DNA of 64,000 nucleotides from positions 16,071 to 80,070 of the forward strand of contig NZ_WJFC01000038.1 in the NCBI RefSeq assembly GCF_009725235.1, in the 5' to 3' direction. The first letter of the stretch is position 1. Each line of letters begins with the position of its first letter. The DNA comes from Scytonema sp. UIC 10036 (GTDB taxonomy: Bacteria > Cyanobacteriota > Cyanobacteriia > Cyanobacteriales > Nostocaceae). Below, one piece after another: positions 1 to 7,995 of the stretch. A program made the position numbers and the translations under genes. A model generated the notes under the pieces. It searched no databases. It saw only the letters and a list, made by a program, of their open reading frames with translations, and was not told where the DNA came from.

Positions 1-798
1 GCCGTTGCAGATATCCGTTTTGGCAGTGGACCTGCAAGTATTAACCGTTTCGATCGCACCCGTCAAGTTTCTTTAGAAGCGAACTTAGAAGGAATCTCTT
101 TGGGGGATGGTCTCAAAGCAGTCAATCAACTACCTGCCATGCAAAAGCTGCCACCGGGAGTCATCTTGCAAAACTCTGGAGATGCCAAGATTATGTCTGA
201 CATCTTCGGTCGTTTTGGAGGTGCATTGGGACTTGCCTTAATGTGTATCTATGCGATTCTCGTTTTGTTATATAACAACTTCCTTCACCCCATAACCATT
301 ATGGCTGCGTTACCCTTTTGTTTGGGTGGGGCGTTGGTAGGTTTGATGGTGGCACAAAAAGCATTGGGAATCTATGCTTTGATTGGTATTGTGTTACTGA
401 TGGGAATCGTCACAAAAAATTCCATTTTGTTAGTTGACTACACAATTATCAATATGGAAGAAGGAAAACCCCAACGTCACGCACTAATAGAAGCAGGAGT
501 CTCCCGCCTGCGCCCAATTATGATGACTTCATTGGCAACCATCGCGGGTACTGTTCCCCTGGCATTGGGAATTGGTGCAGGTGCTGAAGTCCGCCAACCG
601 ATGGGGGTCGCTATCTTGGGAGGTTTTACCACTTCTACTTTGCTAACCTTAGTCGTCGTACCCGTGCTATTTTCGTATATTGACGATTTCCAAACCTGGA
701 TGTTGAATTTATTTAAATACGGTTTTGGGAAGAAAAAACAACGGCAACGTATTACTGAAGAAAAGGATATAGTGAAGGAACTGCCGCCTGTTAACTAA
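1..798 (+). CDS. RND-family efflux transporter, C-terminal part (5' end outside window)
   Basis: The frame is open from the first base, so the gene begins upstream of the window. What is visible is the C-terminal third of a hydrophobe/amphiphile or heavy-metal RND pump: a porter-domain segment with the family signature around NRFDRTRQVS, then several hydrophobic helices with typical RND text (GIVTKNSILLVDY, RPIMMTSLATIAG, near residues 135-185). RND pumps are inner-membrane proton antiporters that work as trimers with a periplasmic adaptor and an outer-membrane channel. The protein ends in a short basic tail rich in K, Q and R. No adaptor gene follows; partners would be upstream. A diverged copy of its 3' end (578-718) reappears at 6782-6922. 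Substrate cannot be told from this part. Confidence 0.93.
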   Translation, partial: AVADIRFGSGPASINRFDRTRQVSLEANLEGISLGDGLKAVNQLPAMQKLPPGVILQNSGDAKIMSDIFGRFGGALGLALMCIYAILVLLYNNFLHPITIMAALPFCLGGALVGLMVAQKALGIYALIGIVLLMGIVTKNSILLVDYTIINMEEGKPQRHALIEAGVSRLRPIMMTSLATIAGTVPLALGIGAGAEVRQPMGVAILGGFTTSTLLTLVVVPVLFSYIDDFQTWMLNLFKYGFGKKKQRQRITEEKDIVKELPPVN

Positions 799-856
799 AC
801 ATCAACAAGTGGAGTGGGGTCAATACTTGTCGGTTAAGGGATGTCCAAGAAATAAA

Positions 857-985
857 TTATCCATCTTGTGGAACGGACGTCCTCGCCCGTTCTTTAGAGA
901 CGGAAAAACCTGCGTGACTCAGAACGATCGGAATCGTGGGTAATGCTTCATCGTCAGAAAAGGAGAACTCGATTGTACTAGGCAT
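857..985 (-). pseudogene. Truncated retropepsin-like aspartyl protease, N-terminal fragment
   Basis: This 42-codon frame starts with ATG overlapping the stop of the upstream 72-aa gene (ATGCCTAG, so translationally coupled). It reads like the N-terminus of the small cyanobacterial aspartyl-protease family (IEFSFSDDEALPTIPIVLSH), but the catalytic D-S/T-G segment that should follow is missing. The sequence instead runs into a dispersed GC-rich palindromic repeat (865-892) and stops. I infer that the repeat or an associated deletion truncated the gene. The family assignment rests on a short N-terminal stretch only. Confidence 0.45.
865..892. repeat. 28-bp palindromic dispersed repeat (copy 1)
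   Basis: On the minus strand this reads GAACGGGCGAGGACGTCCGT followed by TCCACAAG. The inner part is a near-perfect hairpin (GAACGG-CG / CG-CCGTTC type arms). A close copy lies at 33969-33996, and part of it (TGTCCTCGCCCGC) recurs near 45323. It sits exactly where the aspartyl-protease fragment loses its family resemblance. Confidence 0.7.
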
Positions 986-1196
986 GAGTGGATGCCTCTT
1001 GGTCATCCTGAATCATCTGCATCAGAATATTGGCAGCTTCCGTTGCATCGTAGGGCGACCAAATCGGATACTCTGACGCAGCAAAGATGACTTGTCGTTC
1101 AGCGTCTGGGATTTGTGCGGCTAGGAGTTTGAAGAGTGATAATTTGTCTGAGTGGTTCAGATTGTTCACCAATGGAATTAACTCAGCGAGAGACAT
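978..1196 (-). CDS. Small hypothetical protein (72 aa), coupled to protease fragment
   Basis: I do not recognise a named domain. The protein begins MSLAELIPLVNNLNHSDKLSLFKLLAAQI, an amphipathic helical start like that of small antitoxin-like proteins, and has a middle WSPYDATEAANILMQM segment shared in my recollection with roughly 70-90-aa cyanobacterial proteins that precede small aspartyl proteases. It overlaps the start of the truncated protease at 857-985 by 8 nt, so the two were probably a co-translated pair. With the partner broken, it may no longer function. The reading frame itself is intact. Confidence 0.6.
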   Translation of the reverse strand: MSLAELIPLVNNLNHSDKLSLFKLLAAQIPDAERQVIFAASEYPIWSPYDATEAANILMQMIQDDQEASTHA

Positions 1197-1472
1197 GGTT
1201 ATAACTCCCAGACCTACCAGAATACATTAATTATAAGCGATCTGTGAGATACGGTCTAACAATCCCGTTGCACGCTGACCGTATAAGGTTGTGAATTATT
1301 GTTCGCAAATGTTATAAATATGAGATAGCTGAGCAAACGTAAATCCATTGTGTCTCCAAGAGTCTGTGGATTTGAATACCTGTCATAACAAACAAAAGAT
1401 GTTACTTATGACTTGAAAAAGGGAATTCTAAAAAGAGGATATTACTTTTTCAAATTTCTATTTCGGCTGATT

Positions 1473-2097
1473 ATGACAGATTTTTTGAAATTTGCTCAAC
1501 AAGCAATTCAATCTGCTGCGGAAACAGCAGCTAAGGCAGGTGAAAATATAGGTAATGCGGCATCTCAAGCCGGACAAGCGGTAGTTGAGACTGCTGTAGG
1601 TGTAGGTGGTGCAGTTGGTAGTGCGGCATCTCAAGCTGGACAAGCTGTAGTTGGAACTGCTGTAGGTGTAAGCCGCAATGATTTACGCATTGGGATATGC
1701 TGCCTGTCGGTTCTACGAAGCTAAGATTAATCCCTTGACTTCTCAAGCAACACTGGCTGCATCTCAAGCAGAGAGTAGTCTATATTTAACGACTGCAATT
1801 GAACAAGAAGTCGTTATGGATCGGATTTTAATTCATGTCATTTTAGCAGGTAATCCAGGGAAAACACGGGAACAAATTTTATCTGAATTACAATCTCTAA
1901 ACCTTCGCCCAGATTCTTTCGCAGCCATTGCTTCAAATATTCAATCCCCAGAACCTTTAGAAAGTCTGCTAGATCGAATTAACAGTGATTTTGCTGTACC
2001 GCTCTTAGCTCAATGTCATAAAATTGCTCAAATGGATGGAGTCATAACTCCAGAAGAAGCTGAGGTGATAGCAATTATTACGAAAAAATTTAGCTAG
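1473..2097 (+). pseudogene. Ala/Gly-repeat protein with TerB-like tail, split by frameshift
   Basis: Two consecutive frames appear to be parts of one gene. The first (ATG at 1473) encodes MTDFLKFAQQAIQSAAETAAKAGE followed by two 22-residue repeats (AASQAGQAVV...TAVGVGGAVG), a glycine-zipper-like pattern. It goes out of frame near 1670-1690. The second frame, open from about 1678 to 2097, carries on with an Ala/Ser-rich stretch and a C-terminal helical unit (CHKIAQMDGVITPEEAEVIAIIT) that resembles the acidic helix of TerB-like proteins such as the one at 20104-20550. No homopolymer is present at the break, so an old indel is likelier than slippage. The second part could be an independent 139-aa gene; I think that less likely because it lacks a good start. 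Confidence 0.5.
1551..1671 (+). repeat. 66-bp tandem repeat (about 1.8 units) inside coding frame
   Basis: The unit starting GGTAATGCGGCATCTCAAGC at 1551 recurs at 1617 with a few substitutions. The period of 66 nt equals 22 codons, so the repeat keeps frame and gives the AASQAGQAVV peptide twice. Confidence 0.8.
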
Positions 2098-2110
2098 TTC
2101 GGAGAGACTT

Positions 2111-2222
2111 GTTTTACTGATTGCGATCGCTGAGAATAAACGCTCTCGATCGCACTATGTTGTTGATGGAGTGCGCGAAAAATTTAATTCTGTGAATAGT
2201 CGCGATCGTCTGCATCTTTTGG
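2111..2222. repeat. 112-bp duplicated intergenic segment, copy 1
   Basis: This stretch (GTTTTACTGATTGCGATCGC ... GCATCTTTTGG) matches 7369-7480 at a constant offset of 5258 with scattered substitutions and no indels that I could see. It contains HIP1-like sites. It is one of three collinear duplicated blocks around the dynamin genes. Confidence 0.85.
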
Positions 2223-2260
2223 CAACTCAGGTGAGATAAGTTTTAGAAACTTGAGACATA

Positions 2261-2464
2261 TCACTTGAATATTGCATCTATTTTACGACGAATATGTTCT
2301 GGATTTGGCTCAATCATAGATCGTCCATTTTCACGAGTCATCGCGGGACGAGATTTATCCCATCCCATAATGTTCCAATCAAATGGAATCGATTGGTTAT
2401 TTACTGCTTCTTCTACTTCATCGCTTACGATTTGAAAACCAAGGTTAATTAATTTGTCTAACAT
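2261..2464 (-). CDS. Small hypothetical protein (67 aa)
   Basis: A short acidic frame, MLDKLINLGFQIVSDEVEEAVNNQ at the start and ending in a basic IRRKIDAIFK. No domain is recognised. It has an ATG start and lies downstream, on the same strand, of the two dynamin-like GTPase genes (about 170 bp after the second one stops), so it could be a third member of that transcription unit. Base composition is AT-rich like the dynamin genes. The function is unknown and it might be a chance frame. Confidence 0.45.
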   Translation of the reverse strand: MLDKLINLGFQIVSDEVEEAVNNQSIPFDWNIMGWDKSRPAMTRENGRSMIEPNPEHIRRKIDAIFK

Positions 2465-2629
2465 CTTTAATCTTCAATTTTATTTATATATCTAAATTTA
2501 CATTGCTTTTTCAAAAACATCATGTTTTCCGCTCATCTTCATAGAAAAAATATGTTAAAATAAAATTTGTTATAACTACCTATATAAGAGCAATACCATC
2601 AGATGGGAAGTCGTTTGACTAGTTATTAA

Positions 2630-4303
2630 TTACCCATTATTTTCTATTGTGACTATCTGCTTTTTAATTTTTTGAATTACATATTTGATTTGATTAACTA
2701 TACCAGTTTTTGAGCATTCATTATTTCGCAAGTCATCTTGCTGACGTTCAATATCTTGAAGCTCAGATTCATAAAAATCAGAAATAATCTCGCTTTGAAT
2801 ATTCCTTTCATACTCGCTTCTAATTTCCAAGGCTACTTGCCTAAAACTTCGACGTAAATCTGCTCTCGCTTCACGAAGCTTTTGCTCATATTCTGCTTCA
2901 TCTTGTTCCTGTTTAGCAGCAAGGAAGATTTCTAGAATTGCACCAACACCTCCAATAATAGGTCCTAAACCTCTGATGAATTTAGCCGCATTCACTGCTC
3001 CCCAAGGACGAAATTTAACTCCAAAAAACTTACCGACGTTATAAACTAAGTCTCTAGAAACTACAGATGCAAAACTTCCTATAGCACGCACCGCTTCAGG
3101 ACTTTTTCTTAAAAAGGATGAAATTTCTGGTGTTCCTTCAACTTCTTCATAATCAACTTGTTTTCTACCTGTTGATGAAACTTGTACTTCTTCCACTAAA
3201 GAACGACCCAACCTTGATTGTAATAATTGTTCGAGTTGAATTTGAAGTTTACTTAATTCCTCTTCCAAGCCAAACTGTATTTTTTTCATTGTTTGTTTTG
3301 TAATTGAATCTATTTCTTTCTCAGCTTTTTTAATCGTCTGGTTAATATCTTCTTCACTATGTTTCCCATCAACTTTACTAGCAACACCTTCGCCAATCAT
3401 TAATACTTCATGTTCGAGATTGTTAAATTCAGCTATATAACAATTCCTAAACCTTATTTGAGAAGTTTTAATAAGTAACATCTTGCGATGGAGTAGTTCT
3501 AAGAAATCTTTAGTTAATTTATCATCCGTACTCAAAATATTATAAGACCGTTCTAATATATCTAAAGCACGGTTGAGAGGTGTTAACAGTCTTGCATACA
3601 ATTTATTCTTATCAATTAATTTATGTAATGATAACAAGAAAGTATCAAAACTAGATTCTTCGAGTAAAAATACTTTTTCATCTTTATCTTTTTCAGATTG
3701 AGCCTTCAAATAAGAATCGGCATCAATAAAACAAGTGTAAAAATCATTAGGGTGATGAGGCTCTACAACTTCCAAAATGCTTTTAAGCAAAACTTCTGGC
3801 TTACCGCGTTCGCGACTCATTTTATTAATTACTAAGAGCATTTGACTAACTCGCTGCATTTTGTTAGCAACTTTTTTGAAAAAAGCTCCACCTTGAGGGT
3901 TAAATAACTCGTTGGGAACAACAAATATGAGTAAATCACTTTTTGAAATTTGTTCTAGAGTGATTTGATCGTGCTCTGTTCTACCTGCATAAATACCTGG
4001 TGTATCAACTAGGAGAACTTCTTTCCAAGGATATTCAGTAATCCTATCTGTACAAATTTCAGCACTGATTCGGACAGATGTATCACCCGTAAGAGCTTTA
4101 ATCAAAGTAGATTTACCAGCATTATATTGACCGATGAAGGCAATAGTTAATTGAGATTTTTGCCGATATTCATGAATAAAAATTTCAAAATCTCTAGCAA
4201 ATACATCTATCTCATTATCAGTAGATGCAGATAGTATCCTCAAAGTTTCAGAATATAAATCTTCTACTTGTTTAGCAATTTGCTTAAATTTTATCTCAGA
4301 CAT
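2630..4303 (-). CDS. Dynamin-like GTPase (LeoA-type), second of a pair
   Basis: A 557-aa protein with a dynamin/LeoA-style GTPase domain near the N-terminus: P-loop GQYNAGKST (residues 58-66), switch threonine region around 85, DTPG (100-103), and NKMS (160-163) at the G4 position instead of the usual NKxD. After it comes a long charged helical region, likely coiled coil (about 230-390), then a glycine-rich hydrophobic patch (about 430-465, GLGPIIGGVGAILEIFLAA) that could be a membrane paddle, and a highly charged C-terminal helix. Bacterial dynamin-like proteins hydrolyse GTP to remodel or tether membranes and often occur as unequal pairs. The partner lies 121 bp upstream (4425-6593). Membrane remodelling or an anti-phage/stress role is inferred, not shown. 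The codon use is AT-rich relative to psbA or murF. Confidence 0.82.
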   Translation of the reverse strand: MSEIKFKQIAKQVEDLYSETLRILSASTDNEIDVFARDFEIFIHEYRQKSQLTIAFIGQYNAGKSTLIKALTGDTSVRISAEICTDRITEYPWKEVLLVDTPGIYAGRTEHDQITLEQISKSDLLIFVVPNELFNPQGGAFFKKVANKMQRVSQMLLVINKMSRERGKPEVLLKSILEVVEPHHPNDFYTCFIDADSYLKAQSEKDKDEKVFLLEESSFDTFLLSLHKLIDKNKLYARLLTPLNRALDILERSYNILSTDDKLTKDFLELLHRKMLLIKTSQIRFRNCYIAEFNNLEHEVLMIGEGVASKVDGKHSEEDINQTIKKAEKEIDSITKQTMKKIQFGLEEELSKLQIQLEQLLQSRLGRSLVEEVQVSSTGRKQVDYEEVEGTPEISSFLRKSPEAVRAIGSFASVVSRDLVYNVGKFFGVKFRPWGAVNAAKFIRGLGPIIGGVGAILEIFLAAKQEQDEAEYEQKLREARADLRRSFRQVALEIRSEYERNIQSEIISDFYESELQDIERQQDDLRNNECSKTGIVNQIKYVIQKIKKQIVTIENNG

Positions 4304-4424
4304 TGACTACTACCTCTATTACTTTATAATTGTCTTTTTAATGTAGCTAAAAAAAACTCAAACATTTAGTTATATACTGAACTACTTTATACTGCTCATA
4401 AAGAGACAGATGAAAGGATAATAA

Positions 4425-6593
4425 CTACAACAATTCATCAGGTATAACTGACGAATAGCTCTTGAAATTTTTGGAATTTGATAACCTATTGCTTGGTTCT
4501 TTAAAGTCTAAGTCTCGCTTCAGTTGTTTTTTGATTTTCTCAAGTTGTGAAATTGCTTTTTCAAGGTTAGCCACAATTATTAGAAGTCCTTTAATATAAA
4601 TATCTACCTGTTCTAGCACTTCAGTTTTAGCTCTAACAGCAATATTTGTATCTAGTAATTTTTGGTAAGTCTTATAAGTTTCCTGCTCAGATTGCTCCAA
4701 GCTCTTCCAAAGAGTTTCTTTAGCTTCTTGTTTAGTTTTTTGCCATGTTTTTTTCTCTCGGTCGCCAACGATTCCACTGAAATATCCAACAACGATAGAT
4801 GTAACGCCAGCTATCAATCCCACAGGATTCAAAAAACTAGCTGCTGCAAAAGCACCGATAAAAACAGCAACAGCAGAGGCTGTACCTAAACCAACACTTA
4901 CCAGCTTTAAAATTTTTCCAACTTGCAATTGTTGATAGTTTCCAAAATTAGTAGATTCTAACTTAATAGTTCCCATATCATATTGATATTGCCTTTGAAA
5001 CTCATTTAAAGAAGCTACTAATTCCTGAACTATCTCTTCAAATAAGTTTTTCATAGTAGTTTCAATTTTTTGTTTCTCTTCATTCATGCGATTCTGATAC
5101 TCAGACTGAGCAATTTGTTTTCCTAGGTATTGATCGACAAAACTAGGAATCCATTGTTTAATTTTACTAAATGAATCTTTACACGATCTTTGAATTTTAA
5201 TTTTTCCATTTTTAACACTCTCTTGAAAAAGACTTGTAATTTCTGCTCGTTTATCTTTCAGAAAATCTGCTTGAGACACCAGAGATTTTTTATGCCTTTC
5301 TAACATCTCTATAATTAAATCGAGAAAATTTATAACTGCATCAAAAAATGTATTCCAGCGTCTTTGTTTTCCTCTTGTGTAGATTTCTGACGTAATTAAA
5401 CTATAAATTTCTTCTATTTGGCTTAATTGCCAAAGTTTCTTGGCAATATCACTATGTTGAGGCTGATTACTCAGAAATGCTGCATAGGCATGAATACCAA
5501 TAATTGCTACTTCTTCTATGTCTAAGCTGTGACTAATATAAGTACGAATATGACGTTTATGTTCATCTAACCTTTGCGAATCAAATATTTTTTCTGGATT
5601 TTTAATAAATCTCTCCAGGCGTTTTGGATTATCAATATCATATTTAATATTAAGAATTACAAAAAAGTATTTTTTGATTTCTTGTAGCCAAGCTATAGCA
5701 TCAAATTCACCCGGTTGAACAGAGTCATCGCTAGTGAGAAAAATAACGATGTCAGATTCATGTACTATTTCTACGGCTTTTTGTTTATCTTCTTCTCCTT
5801 GATAAGCTTCAATACCAGGTGTATCTATTAATCGTAAGCCTTTCCATTTATATTCTCTGACATCTTTAGTTGTTCGCTGTGAACCTTTACCAATCGTACT
5901 GCCATCACCACAGGTTAAAGCTTCACGAATAGTGCTTTTTCCAGCTTTAGTTCTACCAAATAAAACAACTGTGAAATCTGTTAAATGTTTACTTTTCGCT
6001 TCTAAGTATTTTTTTAGTTCTTGAAGCCCTTGATTGGTATGGCTTTCAATTTCATATACTATATTTCTCAAAACTTTAGCAAAATTAAAATTATTAGCAT
6101 CTTTTTGTTTTAATAGATCGTATTTATTTCGAGCTAAATCAATCTTAAGATTTTGTAAAATAAACGTAATTTCTTTGTAGTAATTAAAAGTTTTTTGATA
6201 AGCATTATGAGCAGTTCTTGTTGATTCTTCCAAAGCCTGCTGAAATTCCTCAGCTGATATTTTGTTTGAATTATGATTTTCTGTTTCTACCTCCGGCTCA
6301 TTTATTATAGCTGGTTCAACCTGAGACTCAACTTCAAATTCTCGACACCAAGCAACATCAAAAGTACTTTTCTGCTTAGCAAGTATTTTAACTTTTTTCA
6401 ATGATGTTGTTTTTAACTTAGAGATTTCCTCAAAGATAAATGCTGTTATATTTTCTGGCTCTGGAACTTCCGCAGACTCTAAAATAACTTTAAGTAACCT
6501 GTTCCTAGAAGTAGCAGTAACAGCTATACCTTGGTTATGAAAAAATTGCTTGAGTATATTTGAGACTACTTCTTCAAGAGTTGATGGAATCAT
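4425..6593 (-). CDS. Dynamin-like GTPase, larger partner (722 aa)
   Basis: The first gene of the minus-strand pair. Residues 1-200 form an extra helical domain with a basic first part. The GTPase domain follows: P-loop GRTKAGKST (213-221), threonines at about 241-242 in switch I, DTPG (257-260), and NIKYD (315-319) at the NKxD position. A long helical section leads to a strongly hydrophobic, glycine-zipper-like segment of about 50 residues (roughly 555-605, including AVAVFIGAFAAASFLNPVG) that probably inserts in or spans a membrane, then a charged coiled-coil tail. The combination of P-loop GTPase, coiled coil and membrane segment is the bacterial dynamin architecture. It differs in sequence and length from its neighbour, as is usual in hetero-pairs such as LeoB/LeoC. 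The ATG start at 6593 is preceded by an AT-rich gap that borders a duplicated RND fragment. Confidence 0.8.
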   Translation of the reverse strand: MIPSTLEEVVSNILKQFFHNQGIAVTATSRNRLLKVILESAEVPEPENITAFIFEEISKLKTTSLKKVKILAKQKSTFDVAWCREFEVESQVEPAIINEPEVETENHNSNKISAEEFQQALEESTRTAHNAYQKTFNYYKEITFILQNLKIDLARNKYDLLKQKDANNFNFAKVLRNIVYEIESHTNQGLQELKKYLEAKSKHLTDFTVVLFGRTKAGKSTIREALTCGDGSTIGKGSQRTTKDVREYKWKGLRLIDTPGIEAYQGEEDKQKAVEIVHESDIVIFLTSDDSVQPGEFDAIAWLQEIKKYFFVILNIKYDIDNPKRLERFIKNPEKIFDSQRLDEHKRHIRTYISHSLDIEEVAIIGIHAYAAFLSNQPQHSDIAKKLWQLSQIEEIYSLITSEIYTRGKQRRWNTFFDAVINFLDLIIEMLERHKKSLVSQADFLKDKRAEITSLFQESVKNGKIKIQRSCKDSFSKIKQWIPSFVDQYLGKQIAQSEYQNRMNEEKQKIETTMKNLFEEIVQELVASLNEFQRQYQYDMGTIKLESTNFGNYQQLQVGKILKLVSVGLGTASAVAVFIGAFAAASFLNPVGLIAGVTSIVVGYFSGIVGDREKKTWQKTKQEAKETLWKSLEQSEQETYKTYQKLLDTNIAVRAKTEVLEQVDIYIKGLLIIVANLEKAISQLEKIKKQLKRDLDFKEPSNRLSNSKNFKSYSSVIPDELL

Positions 6594-6781
6594 ACTGAGT
6601 CATAAGAATGGATTAAAAAGCTTTATGACTCAGTATTCCCATTTCTCGCTAGTGACTTACCAGAAAGGTTGAATTTAAATACAAAAATTTACATAATTTT
6701 GAGTTGGATTTCTTCTCTTTTTTTGTATAAGTAACCTGCATCACTCAAAGCATTCACTAAAGCGTTAATCAGAAATTGATA

Positions 6782-6922
6782 CAGGTGCTGAAGTCCGCCA
6801 ACCCATGGGAGTCTCTATCTTAAGAGGTTTTACCACTTCTACCTTACTCACCCTAGTCGTCGTACCCGTGCTATTTTCGTATATTGACAATTTCCAAACC
6901 TACATGCTGAATTTATTTAAAT
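6782..6922 (+). pseudogene. RND transporter 3'-end remnant (duplicate of 578-718)
   Basis: These 141 bases match 578-718 of the RND gene at a constant offset of 6204 with about 13 substitutions and no indel. They encode the AEVRQPMGV...GFTTSTLLTLVVVPVLFSYID segment. Nothing of the rest of the RND gene precedes it. The match ends abruptly at 6922, where the HigB-like remnant begins, so this is a recombination scar. Confidence 0.9.
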
Positions 6923-7033
6923 GCTGAAAATATTGTTGTCATACTATGTGGAGGCGACAAAAGCACGCAGAATCAGGACATTGAGAACGCAAAAGCTTAT
7001 TGGAAGGAGTACCATGACCGTGAGAAAATTTAG
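6923..7033 (+). pseudogene. HigB/RelE-type toxin, C-terminal remnant
   Basis: Read from 6923, the frame gives AENIVVILCGGDKSTQNQDI followed by ENAKAYWKEYHDREKI and a stop at 7031-7033. This is the C-terminus of the phage-derived Gp49-like/HigB addiction-module toxins (the LLCGGDKSTQ...DI..A..YW motif). The N-terminal two thirds are missing and have been replaced by the RND scrap. The stop lies 20 nt inside the antitoxin gene, the overlap usual for these modules. Confidence 0.75.
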
Positions 7034-7341
7034 AACACTCGATGAATTTGAAGAAGAGTACTTCCGCAAGCACCCGGAAGAAATAGACGACTATTTAATC
7101 GAGATATTTCAAGAATACGCAGCTATACAATGATACTAGCGCATTACTGGCTTCTTTAGGTATCATTGCTCGTGTACGGGGAGTTAGTGAGATAGCTGAG
7201 CAAACAGGTATGACGCGCCGAGGATTGCAAAAAGCCTTATCTAGCAATGGGAACCCGCGTCTTGAAAACGTCAATTCTATTATGAAGGCGATGGGATACT
7301 GTCTGATGCCGCAAAGAATCACGCCAAACACAGCAAAATGA
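7014..7341 (+). pseudogene. HigA-type antitoxin (XRE family), frameshifted
   Basis: The ATG at 7014 starts MTVRKFRTLDEFEEEYFRKH, the typical N-terminus of the addiction-module antidote family related to HigA. The frame stops at 7131-7133. One base out of phase, from 7129 to the stop at 7339-7341, the rest of the family is readable: DTSALLASLG, then the helix-turn-helix region SEIAEQTGMTRRGLQKAL and GNPRLENVNSIMKAMGY. One single-base indel near 7128 therefore splits an otherwise complete gene of about 105 codons. With the toxin also truncated, the module is dead. Part of the helix-turn-helix DNA (7188-7205) is repeated exactly at 1321-1338. Confidence 0.85.
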
Positions 7342-7368
7342 ATCATAAAACTTCGTGAAAAGTGACGT

Positions 7369-7480
7369 GTTTTACCGATCGCGAGCGCTGAGAATAAAGA
7401 CTCTCGATCGCACTATATTGTTGATGGAGATCGCGAAAAATCCAATTTTGTGAATAGGCGCGATCGCCTACATCTTTTGG
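7369..7480. repeat. 112-bp duplicated intergenic segment, copy 2
   Basis: Collinear partner of 2111-2222 (offset 5258), starting GTTTTACCGATCGCGAGCGC. It follows the HigA remnant directly, as copy 1 follows the accessory genes of the first segment. Confidence 0.85.
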
Positions 7481-7560
7481 AAATCTTGCGTTCCTCAGTG
7501 CGATACCATTGTCAAATAAAAGCAATTCAGTATAACTTAATATAATGAATCAATTCATCG

Positions 7561-7995
7561 TTATTCAGGCACTTGTACTAATGCTGCAATTGCCTCTCCC
7601 AATCGAATAAAATCTTTTGGATTCAATGTCAAAAGACAATCAACATTTGCCTTCACAGCTGTTCTAGCAATCAATGCATCAAATACTCCACCCCCTGAAA
7701 GTTTGAGCGCTGCCATTTGAGCAATTGCCACCTCGTAATCTTTAGCCTGTAGTGGAACTGCTTCAATGTACTTAATTAGATCGGCGATCGCTGAAAGAGC
7801 CTCATCTGGAGAAACTCGCAGAGGTTCTGGCAGACGAGTCATTACAGAGTACAATTCAGCCAAAGTATGAGTTGACATATATCCATGAACTTCTTGACGT
7901 TGTGCCATCTTAAGTTTAGGAAGTGCAAGACAATGGTTTGGATGATTAACTAATAATGCAACAATTAATACAAACGTATCGTACAGAATTTTCAC
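7561..7995 (-). CDS. PIN-domain toxin, VapC family
   Basis: A protein of about 144 aa with the PIN ribonuclease pattern: an N-terminal beta strand with Asp (ILYDTFVLIVALL), a Glu in the second helix (HTLAELYSVMTRLP), the third acidic site FDALIARTA and a C-terminal LTLNPKDF strand. VapC toxins cleave tRNA or other RNA using magnesium bound by these acidic residues, and are held inactive by VapB. I chose the GTG at 7995 because it overlaps the stop of the preceding antitoxin frame as GTGA; a TTG at 7998 is also possible. The antitoxin in front is frameshifted, so the toxin may be unprotected, silent or regulated by slippage. All the motif residues are in place. Confidence 0.85.
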   Translation of the reverse strand: MKILYDTFVLIVALLVNHPNHCLALPKLKMAQRQEVHGYMSTHTLAELYSVMTRLPEPLRVSPDEALSAIADLIKYIEAVPLQAKDYEVAIAQMAALKLSGGGVFDALIARTAVKANVDCLLTLNPKDFIRLGEAIAALVQVPE

